Source of the DNA: Armigeres subalbatus
Lineage: Eukaryota; Arthropoda; Insecta; Diptera; Culicidae
DNA length: 64,000 bases
Direction: 5' to 3'
Assembly (NCBI RefSeq): GCF_024139115.2
Contig: NC_085141.1
Coordinates: forward strand, 177,890,994-177,954,993
Made by a program: the position numbers and the translations under genes
The notes under the pieces: generated by a model
Database searches by the model: none
What the model saw: only the letters and a program-made list of their open reading frames with translations
Told to the model about the DNA's origin: nothing
Shown: in pieces, positions 33,476 to 45,000 of the stretch
How positions within the stretch are numbered: position 1 is the first letter of the stretch
How the letters are laid out: each line of letters starts with the position of its first letter

Positions 33476-34714
33476 CTAGACTAAAATTATGGGCACTCTC
33501 GAACTGCTGAGCAAGTTTTGAGCCTTTTCGCCATTTGTTAATAAAATTTTATTTCCCTCTTTAAGCGCTGGAATTGGCTTTTGAGGTTTTTTAAGAATTT
33601 TTGTTAATTTCCAAAAGGGTTTCGAACTGGGATCCAACTTCGAGACATTATTCTCAAAGTTGGTATTTCTCAGAATAGCGAAACGTTTTTTAATTTCATT
33701 TTGCAAATCTCGCCAAAAAACTTTCAACGCGGGATCGCGAGTTCTTTGGTATTGCCTTCTTCTCACATTTTTAAGACGGATCAGTAGCTGAAGATCGTCG
33801 TCAATAATAATGGAGTTGAATTTAACTTCACATCTCGGAATTGCAATGCCTCTGGCTTCGACAATTAAATTTGTCAAAGATACGAGAGCATTATCAATAT
33901 CACTTTTGGTATCGAGAGGAATATCAACATCAAAATTCCTATCGATATACGTTTTATATAAATCCCAATCAGCTCTATGATAATTAAAAGTAGAGCTGAT
34001 TGGATTATAAATGGCTTCTTGTGAGATTTCAAACGTCACAGGAAGGTGAGCAGAGTCAAAGTCAGCATGAGTTACCAATTGGCCACACAGCTGACTTGAA
34101 TCCGTTAAAACTAAATCAATTGTAGAAGGATTTCGACTGGAAGAAAAACAAGTTGGTCCATTGGGATATTGAATAGTATAATATCCCGCAGAACAATCTT
34201 CAAATAAAATTTTACCATTGGAATTGCTTTGAGCATTATTCCATGAACGGTGTTTGGCATTGAAGTCACCAATTACGAAGAATTTTGATTTGTTGCGAGT
34301 CAGAATTTGAAGATCAGCTTTCAGCAAATTCTTTTGCTGCCCACTGCATTGAAAAGGCAAGTAGGCTGCAATGAAGGAAAATTGTCCAAAATTTGATTCA
34401 ACAGAAACTCCTAAGGTTTCAAAAACTTTGGTTTCAAACGAAGAAAATAATTTATGTTTGATACGTCTATTAATGACAATGGCGACCCCACCACAGGCGC
34501 TGTCAAGACGATCATTTCTGTAGATAAAATAGTTTGGATCTCTTTTAATGGAGAGTCCTGGTTTTAAATACGTTTCAGTTATAATGGCAATATGCACATT
34601 ATGAACTGAAAGGAAGTTGAATAATTCATCTTCCTTACCCTTTAGAGAGCGGGCATTCCAATTTAGAACTTTCACACAATTATTTGGATCCATTGAAACA
34701 GAGTCCGATAACAA
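33476..34714 (-). pseudogene. Juan ORF2 endonuclease domain
   Basis: It starts MLSDSVSMDPNNCVKVLNWN, with the LNWNARSL opening of apurinic-like endonucleases. Then come IAIITETYLKPG (catalytic Glu), FFVIGDFNAKHRSWNN (Asp/Asn) and STIDLVLTDSS, with FDSAHLPVTFEI at the final motif (the usual SDH is SAH here). The linker FWKLTKILKKPQKPIPALK leads toward RT. After NGEKAQNLL the frame is lost and the expected continuation lies in another frame. The start is supported by its overlap with ORF1. Confidence 0.9.
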
Positions 34715-36105
34715 TTTTTTGTGTGTACTTTATACCAACCTGAACAGCTTCAGGAATGGTATTTGCTTTGAACATTGCATCAATCATGTGATGCAATTGT
34801 TCAGTTAAAAAATCAAAATCGGAAGCAGTCATGCTACCTGAATCAACAACATGACCGTTATTTTCCGTTGGGACATGGGTATAAACCTCATTTTGAGAAG
34901 AGAAATTTTGTCTACCAGCAGCGATGTTTGCATACGTAGGTACATTCGAAAAATTGGAATTTATTGAAGTGCTTGCTACCCGTTGACGAGCGGCAAAATT
35001 TGTTTGAGAATTGTGGTGGGTATGAATTGCTCGACCGGTAACCGGTTTCGAAATTTGAGCGTTTGAAAAATTTCTACCCGTAGAATCTGGGATCCGATTG
35101 GAATTTCCCGTCATCAATTTTGCACGGGAATTCAAAACTTTTTTGCGTGAAGGGCATTCCCAGAAATTGGATTTATGATTGCCCCCACAGTTGGCGCACT
35201 TAAATTTATTGGAATCTTCTCTCACAGGACATGCGTCCTTGGCGTGAGAGGTTCCACCACAAATCATGCATTTAGCATCCATGTGACAATGTTTGGTTCC
35301 ATGACCCCACTTTTGGCACTTACGGCACTGGGTAGGGTTTTGGAAATTTCCCCCAGGCCTGCGGAAATGTTCCCATGTAACACGGACATGAGACATAATA
35401 CAGGCCTTTTCCAAACTTTTCATATTATTTAGTTCACTTTTGTTAAAATGAACTAAATAAAATTCTTGAGAAATGCCCCTCTGGGAAGTACCAGCACGGG
35501 CTTCCTTCCTCACCTTAATTACTTGGACTGGTGAAAATCCAAGTAATTGAGAAATTTCAATTTTAATCTCATCCAGTGATTTGTCATCACTGGGGAGACC
35601 TTTCAAGACGACTTTGAACAATCGCTCAGTTTTGTCGTCGTATGTGAAGAATTTATGGCGCTTCTCAGTTAAATAGTGAAGAATACGTTTGCGATCGTCA
35701 AAGGATCCCGGCAAAACGCGGCAGTCACCTTTCCTAGCAATCTGAAATGAAACCTTGATCCCCTGAAGGTTACTCAAGATTTCATTCCGAAAGCCAGAAA
35801 ACTCGGCAACAGATACCACAATTGGCGGAATCCTTTGTTTCTTCGCATGAATCGAATCACCTGGGCTAAAGGTAGATTCGATTTGCTCAATTTCATCATT
35901 AATCAAATCGAACTGATTGCTCAGTTCTGATTGCTCAGTTCGATAGGAGAAGAAACAATGTCAACATTAGATTTAGAAGGAATATCTGAAGTCTCCAGCT
36001 TCCTTCTATTTTTTCCGCGCTTGGGCAGGACGGTCTTGAAACCTTGTTTTTTGAAGGAAGTGGAGAATTCAGAGACTCCTTCCTCTTGTTTTGATTAATG
36101 CTCAT
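34680..36105 (-). pseudogene. Juan ORF1, gag-like nucleic-acid-binding protein (frameshifted)
   Basis: The natural start is probably the ATG at 36105 (MSINQNKRKESLN). A frameshift follows within about 50 bp. Near 35911-35940 a 14-bp tandem duplication of AACTGAGCAATCAG breaks the frame again. The remaining 408-residue frame (35906-34680) is intact. It holds a PRE/C2HC-type gag domain around residues 95-185 and zinc knuckles at 194-207 (CX2CX4HX4C), 213-226 (CX2CX4HX4C) and 237-251 (CX2CX3HX6C). The product would bind element RNA. The stop overlaps the ORF2 start. Confidence 0.9.
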
Positions 36106-36382
36106 GGCTGAGCGTGGAGACGTGACCTTCTAAGAGGTTTTTTCCCAGAACGGTGTCCCTGCAGGATTACCACCGCTTGTCGGAATTTTACTTCCGCAAA
36201 CGGGTCCAACGTAAAACGAAGGCACGGGTCCTTGCAAAGATCGTAACGGGATCAGTGGGTACAAATAGCGCTAAGAAGCACCGTTGAAATTAAAATAGCT
36301 TCGGGTAGTATTAAAAACTTCCTTCCGCAAAGAGAGAAGAACCGCACAGCACGAAAGCACGATGCGGTCTGAAGGGTCTATA

Positions 36383-36640
36383 GATTTGTTAGATTGAACT
36401 ATGGGCTTGATAGTTATGGCTAAAATATCATTTTTAAAGACAAAAACGGGTGAAAAGTCTAGCTCACTTGTTTTGGCACTTAACCTTAACCGATGTTTTT
36501 CCATACAAGGTGCATTGTACGGGGAAACCTGTCTCGTTGTTTTCTATTGAACTTGGGCCAGATCGGACTTTGGGCTCTAAAGGTGTGGGCAAAATACTAT
36601 TTTTATGATGTTCGAGAAAGGCACCATCACCATGTGCCAT
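36383..36640. other. spacer without recognised feature
   Basis: AT-balanced sequence between the Juan target duplication and the next GAATTC-type repeat domain. No motif seen. Confidence 0.4.
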
Positions 36641-36649
36641 GTGTGTTTG

Positions 36650-37600
36650 TTACTTCATAAAATCTTTTGGCATTTCTTCCGAGAATTCCAGCTAGAAGAT
36701 CATCGGAAAATTCAAATCAGAAATTCCTCTGTGAACTTCTCCTGGAATTTCTTCCAGAATTGCTTTCTTAAATTATCAGAAACATCTTCCAGAGATTCAA
36801 AACAGGTATTCTGCCGTGAATATATTACGAAGATTCTTCATGAAACCTTCCAGGAATTGCTTCGAGAATTTTCTCAAGAACACCTTGGGAATCACCACAA
36901 AAATTCTTTCGAGAATATCTTTCTGCGAGATGAGTTTCCCAGAGGATAAATTTTCTGGAGAATAGCTTGAGGAATTCCTGGGTGAATTTCCAATCGAATT
37001 TTTGGAAGAATTTTCCGGCGAAATTCTTGGAAATTTTTTTGCGAGAATTTCATGAGAAACTTGTGTTGAAGTTCGTGGAAAAAGCGGTAGAATTTCTGGA
37101 AGATAATGTTCCAGGATAATGTCTTAAAGCTATTCGGAAGGAATTCCTGGAAGGGATTTGTGGATGAATTCATGAAGAAACTTGCCGGTAAATTTCGTTA
37201 ATAATTTCCAGAAGAAATTACGGGAGGATTTTTAGAGCAATAATCGAAAGAGTTCTCGGAGAAATTTCTGAAAGATATAAGAATAACCGGATGAATTTGC
37301 TGATCAGCTCTTAGAGGTTTTTTTTTATGTTAATTTCTGGAATGATTTCTGGAGGAATGCGCGTGAGATTTTCTGCAGGAACTCGGCAGGGTTTCTAGAG
37401 GAATTTCCAGTGGATTTTTTGAAGAATTGCTTAAAGAAATTCACAGGTAAATTTGTGAAGCAATGTCCATAAAGTTTAGATGAATTTCGTAAAGAATTCA
37501 CGGAGGAGTTCCCGAAAGAACTTCCAGACGAATTTGCGAATGAACCTCCAGTGCAATTGGTGGAGGAGAACTTTCAGAGGAATTCACCAACGCTAACGTT
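36650..37600. repeat. second GAATTC-type degenerate repeat domain
   Basis: Units around GAATTCC, TTCTTCCAGAATT and GGAAGAATT resemble the domain at 18.2-20.9 kb. Again the polarity changes: the pyrimidine-rich form is on the plus strand to about 36930, and the purine-rich form thereafter. Frames within it (36605-36949 plus, 36892-37173 minus) are products of the repeat and not genes. Confidence 0.8.
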
Positions 37601-37783
37601 GTTGATTTGGATGAATGAGAAAGATACTGGCAGGATTCTAGTATAATATGTTCATTGTTAAAAGTATTAGTTTCCAAATTACTTATTCAATGAAAGAAAG
37701 CAATTTCAAATAATGTTGTTCACCTTTGATAGATCAGAAACAGATCTCTATTAATTCTGTATATCAATACCAAATTTTCAAAA

Positions 37784-38328
37784 CGACTTATCTGCTTTTG
37801 TAAACAAAGATTCAAACATCTATTTGACGGATAGCACTCCCATGCAATCCAACCCCATCAACAGGTAGCAGAAGCCTTCACCTATGTATTTATTAAAGAG
37901 GCTGGATAAATAACAAAAAGACGCAGTGTCAAAATTGGAACATCGTGCTTGCTGTCAAATCAGTTGTTCCAATCGAGCACGAGGTTATTAAGGGTCTGTC
38001 TCATTTGGAGAATTAAACTTAAAAGTGACAGTTCGAAAATTAAAAAATCACCCCGTTCTAAGAATGGCTGGTGCTACCCAGCAATTCCAATAGGACATCG
38101 ATGGAAAATGATTCGATATCTGTCAAAAGTAATCTTGCTCTGCGAGCAGGGTTATTTGATAATTATTGAAATGTCACTTTTAAGTTTAATTTCAGTTTAA
38201 TTATCCAATTGAGACAGAGCCTAAAGATTGGAGTATTGCGCCACTTGTACAATGCAGGCACTTTAGTGTTAATGGTGTTGGTATATGTGGGAGTGCTATC
38301 AGATTTGTTTACAAAAGCAAATAAGTCG
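37784..38328. mobile_element. foldback element with nested Tourist-like MITE
   Basis: The left end CGACTTATCTGCTTTTGTAA and the block GATAGCACTCCCA pair with the inverted right end ending at 38328 (one or two mismatches, plus an indel of about 15 bp). The terminal inverted repeats are about 60 bp. The interior is occupied partly by a separate 230-bp MITE at 37992-38221. Confidence 0.85.
37992..38221. mobile_element. Tourist-like MITE (PIF/Harbinger type), TAA duplication
   Basis: The left end GGGTCTGTCTCATTTGGA and the right end (inverse) GGCTCTGTCTCAATTGGA continue as paired TTAAACTTAAAAGTGACA blocks. TAA flanks both sides (37989-37991 and 38222-38224). Three-base TAA duplications with G-rich ends are typical of PIF/Harbinger-derived MITEs. 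It is nested in a larger foldback element. Confidence 0.88.
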
Positions 38329-38706
38329 CTTAAAACATTGGCGTAACTAGCCCCGTTGCCTAGGGGGGCTATAGCCCCTTTATCTATTTTGTTCTATTTT
38401 GAGCTTTTTTTCAAAAATTCTCGAACATTTTACCACCTCAGTAATTTACCTTAGTGATAATGTGATAAATCCGGTCAAACCACCTCAGTTAATTGCGTAT
38501 CATTGCTTTCTGTTGTAGCCCACGAAGCGTGTTTGCTTACCTGCTGATTATTACCATAACGACTCAAATTGGTAGCGTGTGGCTATTGCGTCTAAGTATA
38601 GTAGCGCTCGGCTTTGTCCCGCATATCCAAAGGACAATATGTGATGGATCGCCGTCAGGTTTCAACCGAGGCGTGAATATTTTTGCATATTTCATAAATA
38701 TTCTAT
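38329..38706. other. region with palindromic CCTAGGGGGGCTATAGCCCC motif
   Basis: The short GC palindromic tract at 38363-38387 has a partial counterpart near 42427 (CTAGGGGGGCTAATG). The two could be ends of one large decayed element enclosing 4 kb, but I could not align terminal repeats. Otherwise no feature. Confidence 0.35.
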
Positions 38707-40027
38707 ATAGGGGGAATGACGGCTTTGGCAGGTTTTGTTCCATTATTTGAAACGTTAGTTAGTGTTGTGCACACAACGTACAGCAGCTTAAGCGCCACTC
38801 TCGGGTTAGAGAGACTGCTGAAGCTTTCTACAGGTCCGGCTATAAGACTCTGTTCTAGGGCGAGTTTACTAAGTGGCTCAAACACTCGATTGTCTCTGAT
38901 CAACCCAAACGGAAGCGAACCAAGTCACAAATCGGGAAAAAGATATTCGAATTAAATTTAAAAAAAGTAAAAGGATAGAATATCAATTTCAAAAAGGCAG
39001 CATGCTTATAATTTCCTACATGGGTTTTACAAATTTCTTGGTTTGGGGGAGTTCCTACTTTGAGCTCAAAGGAATCTAACTAACTTACTTGCAAGTATCA
39101 TTTTTCTACTACGTACGATGGGCGCCGTTCGATGTTGCTGCATCTGCCGAAACGACGACGAGTTGTGTTGCATGCGACGTAGTCGAGTATATACGGGGTG
39201 ACAACCAACACCGACGATTCGTGGAAAGCTACCCAACAACGAAATTAATTTCTTTTAATTTCACAAAATATTACTTTAGGCTCACCTCATGCTTTTTTGA
39301 CAACTTTGACGATTTTTATTCAATCCGGTTGGAATTAAGAACGTTCTTTTCTTCTCGGTCACGGATCTAATCTGGTATTCAGTTATTTAATAACTTCCAA
39401 TAACTACTACGTTTTCCTCAACACTTCCAAACACTACTCTTACTTGCAGTCGGCTGGTCTAACTGGCTTGCCTTCACAAAAGTGATTGTTCGAGTCTTGT
39501 AGTTTGCCTCATCTCAGGCCCAGGAATATCTGCTTTGCAGATCCGAAACGGCAACTCATCATATGCCAGTTACAACCCGATCCGAAGATCTTATTCCCGT
39601 ATTTCAGCTCACTGTATGGACCGCAATCTTAAGTGCGAACCATATCGCTGAGGAGTGAGCCATCTCACTTTACGGGACCCATACTCCTCGTACTCCGTTC
39701 ACTACTGTTTGGAAGGCTAGAGAGAATGTTTGAGTGGTATCTCAATTTAGTACCCGATCGTAGAAATCTCCCTTTTTCTTGAGAAGAGTTACTGCGGCAA
39801 ACTTATTGCTGTATGCTAGAACTGGGATTTCTAGGAAAGCTCATGTCGGTCAACACTTTGTCGTTACATATTGGCAGGGTTTTTTTTTATGACTGACTAT
39901 GCTCAAATTTGGCCTAAACATTCTTTGCATATTAAAGAATATTGTGGCCCAATTTCATAAAATTTGGTCGACAAAAACCCCCCTGACAATAATAGAACAA
40001 AACCTGCCAAAGCCGCCTTTCCCCTAT
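38707..40027. mobile_element. putative element with about 40-bp inverted ends
   Basis: ATAGGGGGAATGACGGCTTT, then GGCAGGTTTTGTTCCATTATT, at 38707 is mirrored at the other end (39985-40027), where the minus strand reads ATAGGGGAAAGGCGGCTTTG and continues GGCAGGTTTTGTTCTATTATT. The 1.3 kb between has no recognised coding sequence. It is either a non-autonomous DNA transposon or two separate copies of one MITE end. Confidence 0.6.
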
Positions 40028-40059
40028 CACAAACGAAAAAAAAAAAATGCAATTTTTCT

Positions 40060-40330
40060 CCATGGATTCCGATTAGAATCGTTTAGTGGTACCGACGGGA
40101 ATGTTCCAGGGATTCTGACGGGAATCGCCAGATATTTCGACGAGAATCTTCAAAGCCTACCGAAAGGAACATCCAGGGATTCTGAAGGTAATCTACCAGG
40201 GATTCAAACAGGAATGTTCCAGGGATTCTAAATTCTCCCGAGATGTCGACGGGAATCCGGCAGGGATTCCAACGGGAATGTTCCAGAGAATCCGACGGAC
40301 ATATTTCAGGGATTCCAGAGGTTCTCAATC
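40060..40330 (+). repeat. GGGATTCnGACGGGAAT degenerate tandem repeat
   Basis: Imperfect units of about 22-25 bp contain GGGATTC, CGACGGGAATGTTCCAG and similar words. It continues the GAATTC-like repeat theme and lies directly 5' of a LINE RNase H fragment. Confidence 0.8.
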
Positions 40331-40339
40331 CATTGGTCA

Positions 40340-41210
40340 TTGACAACTTCGAGAAGCCGCTCGAACAATCGTGCTAATTTCTTAGACTCTTACAGTTCCT
40401 CTGTTACTTTTGATCTGTCCATGAAGCAGGAGGTTCATGGAATACCAGACTTTCTTCGTGCGGAGGTCATACCTCCATTATTTGTAAGCAAATACGGGCA
40501 TGCCAGCGACGAGAGAAGCTTTTTTACAGAAGGGTCAAAAATGGATGACTCCACTGGTTTCGGTGTTTTTAACGTTTTTCATAGCGCCTACTTTAAGCTG
40601 CAAGAGCCTTGTTCCGTGTATACCGCTGAGCTAACTGCTGTACACTATTCACTTGAGCATATTGCATCCCTACCTCCTGACCACTTCTTCATCTTCACCG
40701 ACCGTCTAAGTACCCTGGAGGCTGTTCGGTCAATGAAACCTGTAAAGCACTCAGGGATCAGGGACGGAAAGCTTTGAGTGCTTTATCAAAACGGTCATTC
40801 ACAATCACCATGGCTTCGGTCCCTTCTCATTGCTCGATCCCGGGAAATAAGAAAGCGGACTCTCTGGCTAAGGTGGGCATTATGGAAGGTGATATTTACG
40901 ATCGGCAAATCACCTTCGATGATTTTTTCTTATTAGTTCGTCAGGATCAGCTGGCAGCAGAAATAGACAAATGGGGAGTTGGGTAGATGGCTGTATTCAA
41001 TTCGCCCGCAGGTGTCGAAACGATTATCAGGACATTGATCATGTCGTGTGGGCATGCGAGGAGAATCGCAGCCCCAGATCTGCATTAACTGAACATCTCC
41101 GGGTCCGAGGAAAACAACCAAAGCTTATTAGAGAAGTGTTGGCGGGCCTTGATCTCGAATACATGTCCCTCGTCCACCAATTTGTGAAAGTTACTATGTC
41201 TGAAACTTGA
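40340..41210 (+). pseudogene. LINE C-terminal RNase H fragment (I/R1/LOA group)
   Basis: Three frames give one protein. The first carries FFTEGSKMDDSTGFGVF, YTAELTAVHYSLEHIASL and FIFTDRLSTLEAVRSM. The second (40774-40986) has ALSKRSFTITMASVPSHCSI, PGNKKADSLAKVGIMEGD. The third (40971-41210) ends with a CxxC-less tail DYQDIDHVVWACEENRSPRS. The RNase H motifs are clear, but the first catalytic Asp (YTDGSK) is Glu here (FTEGSK). A deletion removes the segment between DKWGV and DYQDID. LINEs of the I group use this domain to remove RNA from the RNA:DNA hybrid. Confidence 0.85.
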
Positions 41211-41274
41211 TTATGCATATGTACAACATGTGATAGATTTTAGTTTGGAAAAGGTATTGGAGGGGACACCGACC

Positions 41275-41352
41275 CTTCGGTGGGCTTTGATCCCACGACC
41301 CCAGTTCGTATGACAGGTGCTTTCCCTACTAAGCTACGAAGGACCTCCGTCG
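41275..41352 (-). mobile_element. tRNA-like SINE head
   Basis: On the minus strand, box A-like TAGCTTAGTAGGGAAAGCAC and box B-like GGGATCAAAGCCC stand about 30 bp apart, as in a tRNA. The acceptor ends do not pair well, and the box B core departs from GGTTCGA. It is best seen as a decayed tRNA-derived SINE, not a functional tRNA gene. Confidence 0.5.
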
Positions 41353-41394
41353 TCCACCGCAGCTTAGCGGGTACTGATTAAGCATCTTTTAGAG

Positions 41395-42060
41395 ATTACA
41401 AATGGAATCCTTAAGAAATTTTGACGAGAATATTCCAGGAATTCCAAAGGAAATATTCCAGGAATTCCAACGTAAATGTTCCATGGATGTCGTAGGCAAT
41501 GTTCCAGGGATGTAGAAACAAATCGTCGAGGGACTCCGAATCAATTCCGTAAAGAATCCTTCAGTGATTCCGAAGGGAATCCTCCAGGGATGTACGAGCA
41601 AATCGTTGAGGGATTCCGAAGCAAATCATCGAAGGAATTCGAAGCGAATCGTTGAGGGATTTCGAAGCAAATCATCGAGGGATTCCGTGGCAAAACATCG
41701 AGAGGCTCCGAATGAAATATTCAAGGGATTCCGAAGCAGATCGTTGAAGTATTCCGAAACAAATCGTCAAGGAATTCCGAAACAAATCCTCGAACGATTC
41801 CGAAGAAATTCCAAAACAAATCAACGAGAGATTCTGAAGAAAATCCTCCATGGATTATAAAGGGTATCGCCCACAGATTCCCAAGGATTCCCTCAACGAT
41901 ACCGAAAGAAATCCAGTATTAGTTCTTCTGGATTCCGATGGGAGTACTTCGAGGATTCTGAAAGAAATTCTTGAGAGATTCCAATGAGAATTCATCTCGG
42001 ACTCTGATGGTAATTCCTCTCAGTTTTTGATGAAAATCCTTCCTGAATGCTGATGGAAAT
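41395..42060 (+). repeat. GATTCCGAAGCAAATCGTTGAG degenerate repeat
   Basis: About 28 imperfect units of roughly 22-24 bp carry GATTCCGAAG, AAATC(G/C)T and GAGGGATTCC. They produce a stop-poor plus frame (41564-41860) whose peptide is repetitive (SKSSRDSEAK-like) and not a gene. Confidence 0.85.
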
Positions 42061-45000
42061 TGTGGAGATTATCAGGCTGCTGGACAATCGGAAGTCTGCT
42101 GATAAACTGTCACTCAGTCCGTGATGGTTGACCACATGTCCTTGACTGCTGGCAAAGTACCACTATTTCATTAATTGATATTTTGGTGGCCCTCCGTTGT
42201 TGCTCATATCGAGCTCACTTTGATGCTTTCAAACAAAATAAATATGGCCTTTCCATAATTAAGACCAAGTGCAATTTCACTGCCACACAGGAATCTTTCT
42301 AAGAAATGAGAAACAAACTCATTTGCATTCCGCTCTTTTCATTATAATAGGGTAAATATGGGAGATAACTCTTTTGTCTTCATTTTTTTTCAGTAATTCA
42401 TTCTGCTATCTATCTTTTCAAATCCTAGGGGGGCTAATGTTTTTCCTGGGAGGGCTAAGACCTAATCAATGTCACGGCTTCTACCCGGGTTTTGTGCTTT
42501 CGAATTCAGAATCAGTTCGGTATGAATTCTTACAATTCATCAGTTAAATAAAAATAACAAACAGATCATGGGATTGTTGATTTTTTCATTTTATTCGAAA
42601 GGATTTCATGGGTAAAATATTGATATGAGAACCAATTCCTCATTTTCCTTTTCAAAACAGGTCAAACATCTAAAGCATTAATTTTGCAGAAACCTCGTTA
42701 ACACTACCAGCCGCCCGTTAGTTGACCACCTGAATCAAGTTCATTCGGGCGTTTATTGACCTTCCATGCATCACTGGAATGATGAAAATGCGAAAACCGA
42801 AAAATAAACAAAACTAACGAATCCAAAGTTCAGACAACTGGACGCCCTACCTCCCCAGGCACTGACCTCAGGATTTGCCATAAACACTCACATGTGTGCC
42901 ATACCCGGCGAAGGAAGTAAACCCACATTCATTATTCCAATACATCTCTATTCTTTCTTTGATTGTACTTAAGCTAATAGCCCATTCAGTGAGAGGCTAA
43001 AAGAATCTAATAACTCTCAAAGTGAGGTGAAAGAAGGTTGTAAAAGCTTCCACAGAACAACCATTCAACCGCGTCCAAAGTGGGTAGACCCCCGAGCGCT
43101 TCTTCCCGCATTCAGCAACAGGCGAGAACTCCTTGTATCTCCTAGTTAGGTGTAATTTGTAGAATGGTCATCTGGAGCGGACTTGGTGAGACAAGGGCGG
43201 ACGGGCATGAGGCGACGTTTCTTCTGTTACGATGCCGGCAAGTTAGTTAGCAAGACAAGGTTGCGATGACTAGGTACTAGACTGGTCGCTACCTCATGTG
43301 TCCACTGTGGACGACTGGACGCTAAACATATCCGCGATTTCTGCTGCAGTGGAAGAAGCTTTCTACAAAATTTACCGTACCTTATACCAGTCCAAGCAGT
43401 TGCAACGAGTTGCACAGAGACCGACTATTCTTTTTAAAATTAAAACATGTTTCAATACTATTTCAAATGTCAAGGCCGTAAATGTTTTTTTTATCAATCA
43501 CGACTGCTTTATATGAGTATCCAGGCTCTAATAAGCTCTACAGAAACAAAGTTTTACTGATCAGACAGCAATTGTTTTATCTTTGTGCATACGGCATTTG
43601 TTACGACTTGTTCTGCTAGAATCTCCAGATCAGGAAATTATTTATAATTATTTGTGATTGAAAATCTACATATTTTTCTATATTTCATGTAAAGTTAAAT
43701 TACGTTAAATTAACAAGACCGCTGGTACTTATTTATCATTATACGAAGTTATCCTTAAATCTAGATTTTATTCGGTAATCTTCCACTGTGTGGCGGTCTT
43801 CCGATGGAGTGTGCGATTCTATTTCCTCTCATCCCACCTACCCTGCAATTATTCCATCTCATATATGAGCGTTTACCTTTATACATTGCCTCCAGACGGT
43901 AGCACCGACAGAGCCATCAACACTTGCCCATTTGCTGCATGAAAAAGCACCACCAAATCAACAAACCTTTCAGGTTCACTGTTCTGAGACCAATTTTGGT
44001 TTTCTTGCTACTTTTTCATCGGCGCTGTTGGCTGGCTGGCTGGCTGGTGGATATCATTTTGGCCTAACAACACGGCCGGCGCGTCGGTCATGGGAAAACG
44101 ATTCATCATCATTCAACGTTGGCGTTGGTAAACACAAACAGAGACCGGGAGCACAAGAAAAAAATCTAGAGAAAAAAGACTTTTACGCTCTAATCAGCAC
44201 ATCTTCTATCATCTGTTGTGCTACGGCACTTCCACACGCCATATGATTCCTATGTTCTTACGGGTTAGTATTTATGAAATTCAATGAGACGTGTTTGAGA
44301 GCGGCGATTACAATCATAATTATACAAATGCTGGAAATACAAATTGAGGATGAGATAAAACACGCAAATTTTCTGTCTGGATATCCGTTCTAAACTGTTT
44401 TGAGCTAATCGGTTTCAATGTGCATGCTCTGTGGAATCTAACTGCATCTGTTGAAATCTTAATTAAACTTCCTGCATATTATTGATTAGATCTTGGTAGT
44501 GGGCGTTAAAAACTTAACATTACTTTGCAAATAAATTGAATAATCCGTTTATTATCAACACTTGCGGCATCGACGAAAGCATCTGAACCGTTTTTAGCGA
44601 AACATTAGCCGGTTACCTATCCACCAGTGCAACCAGCACCATGGCGCTGATTTCTATGCGAAAGGTTGTTGAATATTTTGGATACGTAACGTCTTTTGCC
44701 TACAAAATTAAATAATGGTATGTATAAAAACCGCAAGAAATTTGAATTGCAACAAGGTGCATTTTTGTCCTTATGCGTTCAAGTGATTTGTAAATGATAT
44801 AAATGATCTAAATGGGTTAATAATTAATGACTGTGACGAATAAGCTTAAAGTTTAAACAACATGTCATATGGTTGGAAAAGAATGTAAATATGCGACAAC
44901 TCGTTTATGTCTATAAAACGACGATAAAATACATCACATTTTTCGCTTCATTATACCACCGACACTAAACTGCAATTTGCAGTGAAATTTTTGATTGTTT

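Larger units (their letters stand above)
31806..36372 (-). mobile_element. Juan-type Jockey LINE, essentially full length, 10-bp TSD
   Basis: A 4.57-kb minus-strand element runs from a 5' end at about 36372 to a poly(A) tail seen as a T-run at 31808-31835. AGGGTCTATA occurs exactly at 31796-31805 and 36373-36382, flanking it as a target-site duplication. It contains a gag-like ORF1 with three zinc knuckles and an endonuclease-RT ORF2 that overlaps ORF1 by about 35 bp. Both ORFs carry frameshifts. Length and organisation fit the Juan family known from culicine mosquitoes. Confidence 0.92.

Noticed and set aside
41275..41352. Functional tRNA gene on the minus strand
   Set aside because: Box B is degraded and the acceptor stem cannot be formed, so it is a SINE remnant.
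43932..44246. 104-residue plus-strand frame with Gly/Trp-rich segment
   Set aside because: The distinctive part comes from a (GGCT)n microsatellite, with no other support.
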